NCBI RefSeq assembly: GCF_007859655.1
Contig: NZ_CP042304.1
Coordinates: forward strand, 2,604,001-2,668,000
From: Devosia ginsengisoli
Lineage (GTDB): Bacteria; Pseudomonadota; Alphaproteobacteria; Rhizobiales; Devosiaceae
DNA length: 64,000 nt
Direction of reading: 5' to 3'
Position numbers and translations under genes: made by a program. The notes beneath the pieces are model-generated. The model saw nothing but the letters and a program-made list of their open reading frames with translations. It was not told the origin of the DNA and ran no database searches. Below, in pieces: positions 56,937 through 64,000 of the stretch. Positions within the stretch are counted from its first letter, which is position 1; each line of letters starts with the position of its first letter.

Positions 56937-57179
56937 GCTGGCCTCCCGCTCTCCAAAGAATGCACTTTCCCCTTTGGAGAGTCCAGCAATGCCAGTCCGA
57001 GATGAACTTGTTCTTGGAAACCGGCACCAAAGGGGCGAGTTGGTCCTACGTAATGACAAAAGCCGCCGACATGCTGGCCGAGATGGCGCGGAGACCCCAT
57101 CCGGTCACCCCGGTTGTAGGGTCTTCGGACCTTGATATCCCGGGGAAGAACAGTCCCCGTCTGTCAACTTACTGTCTAC

Positions 57180-57440
57180 CTACTCGCACTTCGTATGCGG
57201 GTGCCCATCGGGTGGCCCGAGGACATCCGGGGCGTTGTCATTTGCGACATTGAGGGCGGATACCGGCTTCAATGGTTGTGAAGACAATGGCCGGTAGGCG
57301 CATTCGAGTGCCAGATCGACTGCCTCCTCGATATTGTCTCGTATGGTTTGGGCCGCCACTTCATTGTGCAATATAGCAGCGGCCCTTTCCAGGTGATCGC
57401 GCACACGTTCAAAGAGTGCGTCGGGATAAGCTTGTGACAT
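57180..57440 (-). CDS. Small hypothetical protein
   Basis: An 86-residue, mostly helical protein (YPDALFERVRDHLERAAAILHNEVAAQTIRDNIEEAVDLALECAYRPL) with a disordered tail. ATG at 57440 is used. No family is recognised; bases 56937-57179 between it and the previous gene hold nothing clear. Confidence 0.6.
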   Translation of the reverse strand: MSQAYPDALFERVRDHLERAAAILHNEVAAQTIRDNIEEAVDLALECAYRPLSSQPLKPVSALNVANDNAPDVLGPPDGHPHTKCE

Positions 57441-57569
57441 CGAGTATCTCCATCCCCCACCGCTGGCTGGATATAGGGATGCGGCTGACGCCCGCCTGAC
57501 AGGCCTGACCCGGATTTTATGAAAAGCCAAGCTATTTGCTGTTTGCCCCCGACGGGAAGCATCCGCCCG

Positions 57570-58439
57570 TTAGTGGCTCCCTTCCGGAGCGACTTTGGTC
57601 TTGCCATGTCGGGCCGCCATAATCGCCAGAGCGACGCCCCCAACGACACCGATAGTTGCGATCACCAACCGCGCCGTCAAAACCTCGTTGATGAAGACGA
57701 CACCGCCGAAAGCGGTAATGGAGGGCACGGTCAATTGAACGAGTGCGGCGCGGCTTCGTGAGAGTTGTGGCAGGACACTATACCAGATGGTGTAGCCGAG
57801 GCCGGACGCAATTGCGCCCGAAGCTACGGCATAGACCACCCCTGCCATGTTCGGTTTGAATACAAGCATTCCGATTACAATCAGGAGGATGCCCACCGGC
57901 AGGCAGCGGATGAAATTGCCCGCAGTGTCGGCTAGAGGCGATAGCGAGCCCTTGCCCAGCAGACTATATGCCGCCCACGAAAGGCCGGCGACAACCATGA
58001 GCACGGCTCCTGAGAGCGACGGCGCAACCAGACCGGGTGACACCAGGTAGGCGAGGGCAAAAAATGCGATGGTAATTCCGAGCCATTCCAGAAGCCCTGG
58101 CCTTTCGCCTTTGAAGACTGCCCAGGCCAACATCCCCATCTGGACGCTGGCAAAGAGAATGAGCGCTCCAGGTCCGGCCCCAACCATGACATATGCAATG
58201 GAGAACGCCACGGCATAGAGCAGCAGAGCAACGGCGCCCGACCAGCTCCCCATGCCTTTGCCCGCCCCACGCTGCCGCCTGAAAAATACCAGCACAGCAA
58301 GGACTGCTGCTCCAGAGACCAAACGCATGCCGGTATAGCTCAGGGGGTCGATGCCTCCGCCCGATAAAGCAAGCCTGGCCAGCACCGAGTTTGCGGCAAA
58401 GGCCAGCATGGCGATGATCGTTAATATGGTCACTTTCAT
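57570..58439 (-). CDS. EamA/DMT-family transporter
   Basis: A 289-residue, ten-helix drug/metabolite transporter made of two EamA repeats: the first opens AMLAFAANSVLARLAL, the second AGLSWAAYSLLGKGS. GLGYTIWYSVLPQLSRSRAALVQLTVPSITAFGGVVFINE is conserved in the second. The substrate is unknown. The start at 58439 follows homologue length; the frame runs to 58535. Confidence 0.88.
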   Translation of the reverse strand: MKVTILTIIAMLAFAANSVLARLALSGGGIDPLSYTGMRLVSGAAVLAVLVFFRRQRGAGKGMGSWSGAVALLLYAVAFSIAYVMVGAGPGALILFASVQMGMLAWAVFKGERPGLLEWLGITIAFFALAYLVSPGLVAPSLSGAVLMVVAGLSWAAYSLLGKGSLSPLADTAGNFIRCLPVGILLIVIGMLVFKPNMAGVVYAVASGAIASGLGYTIWYSVLPQLSRSRAALVQLTVPSITAFGGVVFINEVLTARLVIATIGVVGGVALAIMAARHGKTKVAPEGSH

Positions 58440-58646
58440 CGGCGTGCAGCTAACCTCTGATCCCCGCAGCGAGACGGTCGGTCCGTGCATTTCTTCGCAG
58501 GTTGCAATGGCCAGAGTATATGCCTGGCCGCTCACCTTACAAATCGATTAATTCTCCAGAAAGACAAATGTAATTCAAGTACTTAGGAACCATTTCCAAG
58601 CCATTTCATTCTTCTCCATCATCCCATTTCGAGCAAGGAGAAAGAA

Positions 58647-59093
58647 ATGAATAAGTTTCTCGCTGGAATTGCGGCGATTGCCCTGCTGGCCACTCCAACG
58701 CTGGCCTATGCGCAATCCGCCGATGCGGACGCTGATGCCGACGCGGTGGTCGGCGGCGGCGCCGGCGGCGCAGCCGGGGCAGTTGTCGGTGGCCTGATCT
58801 TCGGGCCGATCGGTGCTGTCATCGGTGGGTTCACCGGCGCCACCATCGGTGCCGCAGCAGGCGTCGAGGCCAGTTCGGTGGAATATGTCCGCCTCAACCC
58901 CACCGAACCGGTGGTCATCGATGGCGACATCGACGTCGGTTTCGTAGTGCCTGCCGAAATCGAGCTTCATCCGATCGAAGGCGACGCGACGCACGGCTAT
59001 TTCTACACCAACGACCGCGTCTATTTCGTCAATCTGAGTGACCGCACAGTGGTCTATTCGCCCGGCGTTGTCGTCGCGGCGGAAGCCGACTGA
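58647..59093 (+). CDS. Secreted DUF1236 protein
   Basis: A 148-residue protein: signal peptide MNKFLAGIAAIALLATPTLAYAQ, an Asp/Ala spacer, a Gly-zipper segment (GGAGGAAGAVVGGLIFGPIGAVIGGFTGATIGAAAG) able to insert in or pack against membranes, and a C-terminal DUF1236 domain (GDIDVGFVVPAEIELHPI ... RVYFVNLSDRTVVY). GCAAGGAG precedes the start. Its function is unknown; a cell-envelope role is likely. Confidence 0.88.
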   Translation: MNKFLAGIAAIALLATPTLAYAQSADADADADAVVGGGAGGAAGAVVGGLIFGPIGAVIGGFTGATIGAAAGVEASSVEYVRLNPTEPVVIDGDIDVGFVVPAEIELHPIEGDATHGYFYTNDRVYFVNLSDRTVVYSPGVVVAAEAD

Positions 59094-59103
59094 ACCTGCC
59101 TCG

Positions 59104-59130
59104 CGGCCGCCCACCGGGCGGCCGTAGTTT
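59104..59130 (+). terminator. Hairpin between the DUF1236 and DUF6600 genes
   Basis: A 9-bp perfect stem CGGCCGCCC/GGGCGGCCG with loop ACC is followed by TAGTTTT. It sits in the 56-bp gap and could terminate or attenuate read-through. Confidence 0.7.
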
Positions 59131-59149
59131 TGCTGGGGGGCAATAACCA

Positions 59150-60664
59150 ATGAGGTTTCCCATGTTTAAGTCCCGACTTCTCGCGGGCGTCGCGCTCGCC
59201 ACACTCAGTCTTCCCCTCGCCGCCTTGTCGCCCGGCATGCCGCTTGGCGTTACGGCGGCCCAGGCACAGTCCGCCAGTGTCAGCTTCCAGCTGTTCTTCG
59301 AGCAGCTCGAACCGCACGGCGTCTGGGTCCGCCATGCCCGCTACAATTATGTGTTTTGTCCCACGGGGGTCGATACCGACTGGCGCCCCTACAGCCATGG
59401 CCGCTGGCTCTATATCGCGGATCGCGGCTGGTATTTCGCCTCCGACGAGCCCTTCGCCTGGGCCACCTATCACTATGGCCGCTGGTTTCCTGACCAAGAG
59501 CTTGGCTGGTGCTGGGTGCCGGGCACCAAATGGGCTCCGGCCTGGGTCAGCTGGCGCCGCAGTGATACCGTCGTCGGTTGGGCGCCTCTGCCGCCGGAAG
59601 ACGATGGCTTCGCCATATCGGTCGAGGTTTCGCGTCGCGATCTGCCCGAGGGCTATTGGGTCTTTGTGCCCACCGAGCAGTTCGTCGAGCCGGATCTGTC
59701 GGTCAGCATCATCATCGGCAGCGAACAGCCCGACTATTATGCCCAGACCCAGTTCCTCGGCCCCGTGGTGGTCGAGGGCGACCTGGTGGTCAATAATGTG
59801 ATCGACGTCACCTATATCGAGCAGACCATCAACCAGGAGATCATCATCTATCAGCCGCAGGAGGTCGAGGACCCGACGGCCCAGTCGGTGGATATCGATG
59901 CCCAGGCGATCACCATTTTCGATCAGGACGTCGCCGAGCCAACCGAAGAAGTCGCTCCGCCTGAAGCAATCGAGGAGGCCGACGCGGCCGCCACGATCGA
60001 ATCCGAGGGCGGCACCGCCGGCGCCACGGCTGATCTGCCCGAAGAGACCGGAGACGGTGCCGAAGCGCCGGCCGAAGGCGACGTCACCAGCCCCGATGCC
60101 GCAGCTGAACCGGCCGCAGAGCAACCGGCGGCGCCCGCTGAGCCGGCAGCCCCTGCCGACGCATCCGCACCCGCTGAATCGACAGCACCCGCCGAGGGCG
60201 ACGCCGCCCCCGTCGAGCCTGAGGCTCAGCCTGATGCCGCAGCCCCGGCCGACCAGCCCGCTGCGACTGAGGAAACCGCTGCCCCCGATCAACCGGCCGC
60301 CGGAGACGAAGCCTTGTGCCCGCCGGAAGCGATGGTCGATGGCAAATGCCCGCCCCTGCCCGGCGAGGAGGAGCAGCCGGCCCCTGCCGAAGCGGCTCCG
60401 GCCGAAGAAGCGGCTCCGGCGCCCGACGCCGCACAGCCTGAGGCAGCGCCCGCCGAAGCGGCTCCCGAGCCCGCACCGGCGCCCGAGCCATCCCCCGAGC
60501 CTGAGGCAGCCCCTCCGACCGAGGCCGCTCCGGTCGAAGAACCGGCTGATGTCGAAGCCGTCGAACCGGGCGAGACAACCGCGCCCAAGACGCCGCCCTG
60601 CCCGGTTGAACTGGTGGATGGCAAATGCCCCGTGCTGCCAGGCCAGGAGCCTACCCAGCAGTAG
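59150..60664 (+). CDS. Secreted DUF6600 protein with acidic Pro-Ala tail
   Basis: A 504-residue exported protein. After the signal (LLAGVALATLSLPLAALSPG ... AQAQ) come residues about 48-165 with repeated aromatic units (HGVWVRHARYNYVFCPTGVDTDWRPYSHGRWLYI, GWYFASDEPFAWATYHYGRWF, GWCWVPGTKWAPAWVSWRRS), the DUF6600 pattern. From about residue 260 it is a 230-residue low-complexity Ala/Pro/Glu tail holding two Cys loops, CPPEAMVDGKCPPLPG and CPVELVDGKCPVLPG. The tail may span the cell wall or periplasm. An alternate start is 59162. Confidence 0.8.
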   Translation: MRFPMFKSRLLAGVALATLSLPLAALSPGMPLGVTAAQAQSASVSFQLFFEQLEPHGVWVRHARYNYVFCPTGVDTDWRPYSHGRWLYIADRGWYFASDEPFAWATYHYGRWFPDQELGWCWVPGTKWAPAWVSWRRSDTVVGWAPLPPEDDGFAISVEVSRRDLPEGYWVFVPTEQFVEPDLSVSIIIGSEQPDYYAQTQFLGPVVVEGDLVVNNVIDVTYIEQTINQEIIIYQPQEVEDPTAQSVDIDAQAITIFDQDVAEPTEEVAPPEAIEEADAAATIESEGGTAGATADLPEETGDGAEAPAEGDVTSPDAAAEPAAEQPAAPAEPAAPADASAPAESTAPAEGDAAPVEPEAQPDAAAPADQPAATEETAAPDQPAAGDEALCPPEAMVDGKCPPLPGEEEQPAPAEAAPAEEAAPAPDAAQPEAAPAEAAPEPAPAPEPSPEPEAAPPTEAAPVEEPADVEAVEPGETTAPKTPPCPVELVDGKCPVLPGQEPTQQ

Positions 60665-60680
60665 TGGCGACCCGTCCGAT

Positions 60681-60707
60681 AAGGGCGGCCTACGAGCCGC
60701 CCTTTTT
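60681..60707 (+). terminator. Terminator after the DUF6600 gene
   Basis: A 9-bp stem AAGGGCGGC with its partner GCCGCCCTT (a 6-base CTACGA loop) ends in a run of five T. It lies 17 bp after the stop codon. Confidence 0.88.
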
Positions 60708-60840
60708 CGTGCCGGCTCCCCCCACCTTGCAAAGGCCTTACGTTTGAGATCGGAATATTTTAAACCTCTAAATCAATAGGTTAAGAACCTTCTGTTTCTG
60801 CTGAGCATTGGTTTTCAGTCAGATAATGGAGGATGGAAAG

Positions 60841-60963
60841 ATGATCACGCTCATGCTCGCCGCCGGCTTCATCCTGGCCTTGTGCCTGGCGGCGGCGAGC
60901 CTCATCGCCAGCACGCTTCGGAGCGACGATACCCGCCAGGCGCCGACATCGAACCGGCGCTGA
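60841..60963 (+). CDS. Short single-helix membrane protein
   Basis: A 40-residue frame with GGAGG about 8 bases upstream. It is mostly one hydrophobic helix (LMLAAGFILALCLAAAS), then a polar tail. It ends 9 bp before the convergent kinase stop. The SD and helix favour a real small protein, but this is not certain. Confidence 0.5.
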   Translation: MITLMLAAGFILALCLAAASLIASTLRSDDTRQAPTSNRR

Positions 60964-60972
60964 CCTCGGCAC

Positions 60973-62337
60973 CTAGGGTTCTGCCAAAGCGCCGGGTTTG
61001 ACCAGCGGCAAGGTGATGGTCACGATCAACCCGCCTATCTGGGCGCGGCTGAAGCTCATGCTGCCCTGGTTCATCTCCAGGATATCGCCGGCGATGGCCA
61101 GTCCCAGGCCGGAGCCGGGCAACGACTGATCGAGCCGCAGACCCCTCATGCCCAGTGACTTCAGCTGGTCCTCCGGAATGCCCGGGCCGTCGTCGCAGAT
61201 CTCCAGCACGGCATTGTCGGCGTCGCGACCGCTGCGGACGATGACCCGACTCGCGGCCCATTTGGCGGCATTCTCCAGTGTGATGCCAACCAGCTCCATC
61301 AGGTCCTGCCGGTGCACATCGACCCAGCAATCGTCCGACAGTTCGGCGATCCAGTGCAGGCTTTCTCCCCGCCCGGTCTTCTTCAGCACCGTCAAGGTTC
61401 TGATGACGGCAGTATTCAGCGAAGAGCGTGCCGAATGGGCGGTGGTGCGCACCCGCAACGCGGCCAGCCGCATTTGGTAATCCACGCGCTCCGACATTTC
61501 GAAGCTGAGATTTTCCAGCAGATCGGCTTCCGCATCATTCCCTTTTTCGCGTAGCCGGTCGACGATGCCATGCAACGCGGCGAGCGGCGTCTTGAGGCCA
61601 TGGGCCAGGTCGGCAGCGCGTGACCGGGCGCGATCCATCATCGCCTCGCGCGCATCCAGCAGGCGATTGACCTCCTGGACGAGCGGACCGAGTTCCCTGG
61701 GGAACGCACCGTCAAGTCGCTCGGCATCGCCGGCACGAACAGCCTCGATCGCTCGCTTCACCCGGCTGATGGGCGATAGTCCCAGTTTGATCTGCAGCCA
61801 GGCCGCCAGGGTGATCAGAGCTCCCAGCAGCAGCAGCACCTGCACCACGTCCCTGCCGAACTGCTGGGTCGCGTCGTGAATGGGGCCGTGATCCTGCCCC
61901 ACGGTAACCAGGAACATCCTGGCGTCCTCGCCGTCCCCAATCTCGAAGCGGCGGGTCAACAGGATCAGATGGCGGTCATCCGGCCCTGTCTCGTGGTGAA
62001 CGACATTATCCACGCTCGGTGCGTCGATGACAAAATCCCACAGCGAGCGGGAGCGTGCGATCTCGCCGGTATCGAGCGCCTCGATCTGCCAATAGCGACC
62101 GCCGAACGGGATCGCGTATCTGGGGTCCGGCAACGGCTTGCTGAGGCTCGGCTCCTCTGTCGACGGCACAATGGTCGCCGCGAGCCGCATCAGCGTTGCC
62201 TCCATGTCCTCGCGGCTGGAGCGCTCGATATTGACGCTGAACAGGTATTGCAGCGCGACCCCCGCGGCAATCAGCGACACGGCGACCCAGACGACCGCCA
62301 GCCCCATCATGCGCAGGCGGAGCGAGGGCAGGGTCAA
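60973..62337 (-). CDS. Sensor histidine kinase (PhoQ-like)
   Basis: A 454-residue kinase with membrane helices at about residues 10-32 and 163-183 around a periplasmic sensor. A HAMP-like linker is followed by the H-box RSRAADLAHGLKTPLAALHG (H246) and HATPase motifs (VGITLENAAKWA, ICDDGPGIPEDQL, GSGLGLAIAGDIL). It belongs to the PhoQ/EnvZ-type family. Its ATG overlaps the regulator stop by 4 bp. The signal is unknown; the upstream secreted protein in the same operon may be a target or accessory sensor. Confidence 0.92.
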   Translation of the reverse strand: MTLPSLRLRMMGLAVVWVAVSLIAAGVALQYLFSVNIERSSREDMEATLMRLAATIVPSTEEPSLSKPLPDPRYAIPFGGRYWQIEALDTGEIARSRSLWDFVIDAPSVDNVVHHETGPDDRHLILLTRRFEIGDGEDARMFLVTVGQDHGPIHDATQQFGRDVVQVLLLLGALITLAAWLQIKLGLSPISRVKRAIEAVRAGDAERLDGAFPRELGPLVQEVNRLLDAREAMMDRARSRAADLAHGLKTPLAALHGIVDRLREKGNDAEADLLENLSFEMSERVDYQMRLAALRVRTTAHSARSSLNTAVIRTLTVLKKTGRGESLHWIAELSDDCWVDVHRQDLMELVGITLENAAKWAASRVIVRSGRDADNAVLEICDDGPGIPEDQLKSLGMRGLRLDQSLPGSGLGLAIAGDILEMNQGSMSFSRAQIGGLIVTITLPLVKPGALAEP

Positions 62338-62996
62338 AATCCATCACCCAGCGTATATCCGAACCCTCGCCGGGTCTTGATGACATCCGGCCCGAGCCGC
62401 TTGCGCACCCGGGCGACAAGAACCTCCACCGCGTTGGAATCCCGCTCATAATCCTGATTGTAGATATGCTCGGTGATTTCCAGCTGCGAGATGACCTGGC
62501 CGCGCCGATGCACCAGGTAGGAGATCAGCTTGAATTCCTGCGGCGTCAGCTCCATCGGCACGCCGTCGGCCGTCACCTCCATGGTCCGCAGGTCCAGCAG
62601 GTACTTGCCGAAGGCAATACGCGACGATGCCAGGCCATTGGCCCGGCGGACCAAAGCACGGAGCCGCGCCACGATTTCCTGCACATGAAAGGGTTTGACG
62701 ACATAGTCGTCGGCACCCGCCTCGATCCCGTCGACGCGCTCCTCCCACTGGCCTCTGGCCGTCAGGATGAGCACGGGGGTCAGTCGTCCCGCTTTGCGCC
62801 AGCGTTTGAGAATGGTAAGGCCGTCGACCTGCGGCAGGCCTAGATCCAGCACAATGGCGTCATAAGGCTCGGTGTCGCCGCGAAACCAGGCGACCTCCCC
62901 GTCGCGTTCGCGCTCCACGCCGAAACCCGCCTTGCCGAGCGAGGTCATCAATGTTTCGGCAATCCTGTCGTCGTCCTCAGCGATCAGCACCCGCAT
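62334..62996 (-). CDS. OmpR/PhoP-family response regulator
   Basis: A 220-residue regulator with receiver domain (E7/D8/D9 acidic pocket, phospho-acceptor D51 in AIVLDLGLPQVDG, K102-type VKPFHVQEIVARLRAL) and an OmpR winged helix (LTPQEFKLISYLVHRRGQVISQLEITEHIYNQDYERDSNAVEVLVARVRKRLG, ending RRGFGYTLG). It should be phosphorylated by the kinase encoded next. Confidence 0.95.
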   Translation of the reverse strand: MRVLIAEDDDRIAETLMTSLGKAGFGVERERDGEVAWFRGDTEPYDAIVLDLGLPQVDGLTILKRWRKAGRLTPVLILTARGQWEERVDGIEAGADDYVVKPFHVQEIVARLRALVRRANGLASSRIAFGKYLLDLRTMEVTADGVPMELTPQEFKLISYLVHRRGQVISQLEITEHIYNQDYERDSNAVEVLVARVRKRLGPDVIKTRRGFGYTLGDGF

Positions 62997-62998
62997 CG

Positions 62999-63499
62999 TT
63001 AATTCTCCACGTGCAGACCCGAACGGGCATAGTAATATTCAGTGGCCACCTTGCCGGCCGGGGTCAGGACCGTGACCGCATAGAGCAGGAAGCTCCCGGC
63101 TTGCTGCAATTGCGCGTTGATCACCTCGCCCCCAGTCCGCGCCCGTATGTCGGGAAGGATCGTCGACAGCGACACCGCCTGTCCAGCATTCACCGCGGCC
63201 AGCACGTCGCTTTCGGAAAGCTCCTCGATAGCTGCGTCACCCTGGTCAGGCGCAACCGGCGCGCCGCTGGCGGACCCGTTAGGGGGATTGCTCGGGGGCT
63301 CAACCTGAATTCCGCCCGTGATCGAGCCTGCGCCGGCATTCGCATGACCATTTGCATTCCCATTGCCATTTGCATTCCCATTGCCATTTGCACTCGCAAT
63401 GGCGTTTGCATTGCCATTGCCATGTCCCTGAGCCGTGCTAGGCGGGGAGATGGCCAATGCGGCGGCCAGTACCAATGCGAAGGCGACATGTGGGTTCAT
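62999..63499 (-). CDS. Secreted protein with Gly-Asn repeats, upstream of the two-component pair
   Basis: A 166-residue exported protein with signal MNPHVAFALVLAAALAISPPSTAQ, a low-complexity Gly-Asn-Ala repeat (roughly residues 26-58, GNGNANAI, ANGNGNANGNGNANGHAN) and a C-terminal globular part (SDVLAAVNAGQAVSLSTILPDIRARTGGEVINAQL ... GKVATEYYYARSG). The C-terminus resembles PepSY-like domains found beside PhoPQ-type systems, which act as periplasmic inhibitors or sensors. It is 2 bp upstream of the regulator. Confidence 0.75.
   Translation of the reverse strand: MNPHVAFALVLAAALAISPPSTAQGHGNGNANAIASANGNGNANGNGNANGHANAGAGSITGGIQVEPPSNPPNGSASGAPVAPDQGDAAIEELSESDVLAAVNAGQAVSLSTILPDIRARTGGEVINAQLQQAGSFLLYAVTVLTPAGKVATEYYYARSGLHVEN
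63342..63425. repeat. 18-bp tandem repeats in the secreted-protein gene
   Basis: Near-identical 18-bp units (plus-strand core CCATTTGCATTCCCATTG) recur at about 63,350-63,390, followed by shorter variants. They encode the Gly-Asn-Ala repeat and could change length by slippage. Confidence 0.6.
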
Positions 63500-63926
63500 A
63501 ATAGCTACTGCAATAGACGCCCAAGGCTGACAAAACGCTGACAACCATCATCACGGCTCCATCAGCGGACGTCTGCTAGCCTCTCCTTATTGGCGCCCGG
63601 AGATCCCATGCTGCTTTCCGCTCGTCAGTACAGGTAGCCGGCATCGACAACATACCGCCCCCACGTTGTCGATGCCGTCGCCCCTCGATACAAGCACCCG
63701 TTCGGCGCCCATGGCCGTTCCCTGGTGGGCATTGGCACAAAGATCGTCCTGAATGGGCGCGAGGGAACTTGCAATCGCCTGCTGCGTTTATCGGTCGCCA
63801 GGGTTTTGCCCTTGCCGTATTGTTCTTTCCTGATCCCCGGCTGTCCCTGGCCGGGGCCTTTTATGGTCCCGCCCATGAATGCCTTGGGACTTGGTGGCCA
63901 AAGTCTGCCGGCAACCCGTCGGCGAA
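63500..63926. other. Intergenic region before the right-edge gene
   Basis: These 427 bp hold no gene I can support. A GC-rich stem CCCCGGC/GCCGGGG at 63834-63855 followed by CCTTTT could be a weak terminator, but no plus-strand gene precedes it. Confidence 0.4.
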
Positions 63927-64000
63927 CTAGCGCTGCCTGGCGGGCGGCTCTTCGGCCACGGTGGCGCTCCACATCGCCTTGGTGATCGACTGCGTGGTGG
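63927..64000 (-). CDS. ligD: C-terminus of a second LigD (partial)
   Basis: Twenty-four codons enter from the right edge and read TTQSITKAMWSATVAEEPPARQR before TAG. The opening 13 residues (TTQSITKAMWSA plus context) are identical to the tail of the ligD remnant at 3361-3438, and the DNA there differs at few bases. This suggests that a full ligD copy begins outside the window. Confidence 0.6.
   Translation of the reverse strand, partial: TTQSITKAMWSATVAEEPPARQR

Noticed and set aside
63342..63425. Short tandem repeats considered as a CRISPR-like array
   Set aside because: The 18-bp units have no spacers and encode a Gly-Asn-Ala tract in a secreted protein.

Overview
The window is GC-rich chromosomal DNA from an alphaproteobacterium, most likely Hyphomicrobiales and Devosia-like. 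That placement is inferred from gene content: a cyclic beta-1,2-glucan synthase, a long-form NadA, single-domain ModE, HWE-kinase and LigD relics, DUF1236/DUF6600 secreted proteins and a TakP-type TRAP system. I see no rRNA, tRNA, CRISPR array or intact insertion sequence.

Layout. 0-3.4 kb: an outer-membrane beta-barrel protein, an NfeD/SPFH-stomatin pair, and a decayed ligD. 3.4-6 kb: modB, modA, modE and a frameshifted eda, with a perfect palindrome before modA; no modC is present. 6-10.8 kb: nadA, an HNH-like protein, a frameshifted nadB, a ParDE-type toxin-antitoxin pair and a PfkB sugar kinase. 11-16.6 kb: a TRAP transporter (dctQM, divergent dctP) with a two-component system; both promoter regions share a 17-bp element. 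16.7-18.4 kb: a secreted repeat protein, an ECF sigma factor and an anti-sigma factor. 18.4-26 kb: lldD, an SMP-30 lactonase, a methyltransferase, acylphosphatase, a TfoX-like protein, a UxaA-family dehydratase, a GntR regulator, FucU and an FAH-family hydrolase. This looks like part of a non-phosphorylating L-fucose (or similar deoxysugar) pathway ending in pyruvate plus L-lactate. Three copies of the palindrome CTAACATGTTAG lie at its promoters.

26-41 kb is accessory: a DUF3987 protein, a HWE-kinase scrap, a very large cyclic glucan synthase gene, and a run of small orphan genes (cold-shock protein, DUF3829, DUF3592). 41.3-45.6 kb is an arsenic operon: arsR, LMW-phosphatase-type arsC, acr3, glutaredoxin-type arsC, arsH and an MFS pump. 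45.6-54.2 kb holds decayed sequence, an AraC regulator divergent from a large autotransporter, and small secreted or membrane proteins. 54.3-64 kb has a BCCT transporter, small proteins, a DMT exporter, DUF1236 and DUF6600 secreted proteins, and a PhoP/PhoQ-type two-component operon. The last bases encode the C-terminus of a second LigD whose tail matches the ligD relic near 3.4 kb.

A recurring oddity is the single-base indel, mostly in a short homopolymer, that breaks otherwise well conserved genes: eda, nadB, the glucan synthase, its upstream small gene, a cold-shock gene and others. So many in one window suggests residual assembly error rather than mass decay. The toxin gene, by contrast, carries two compensating shifts.
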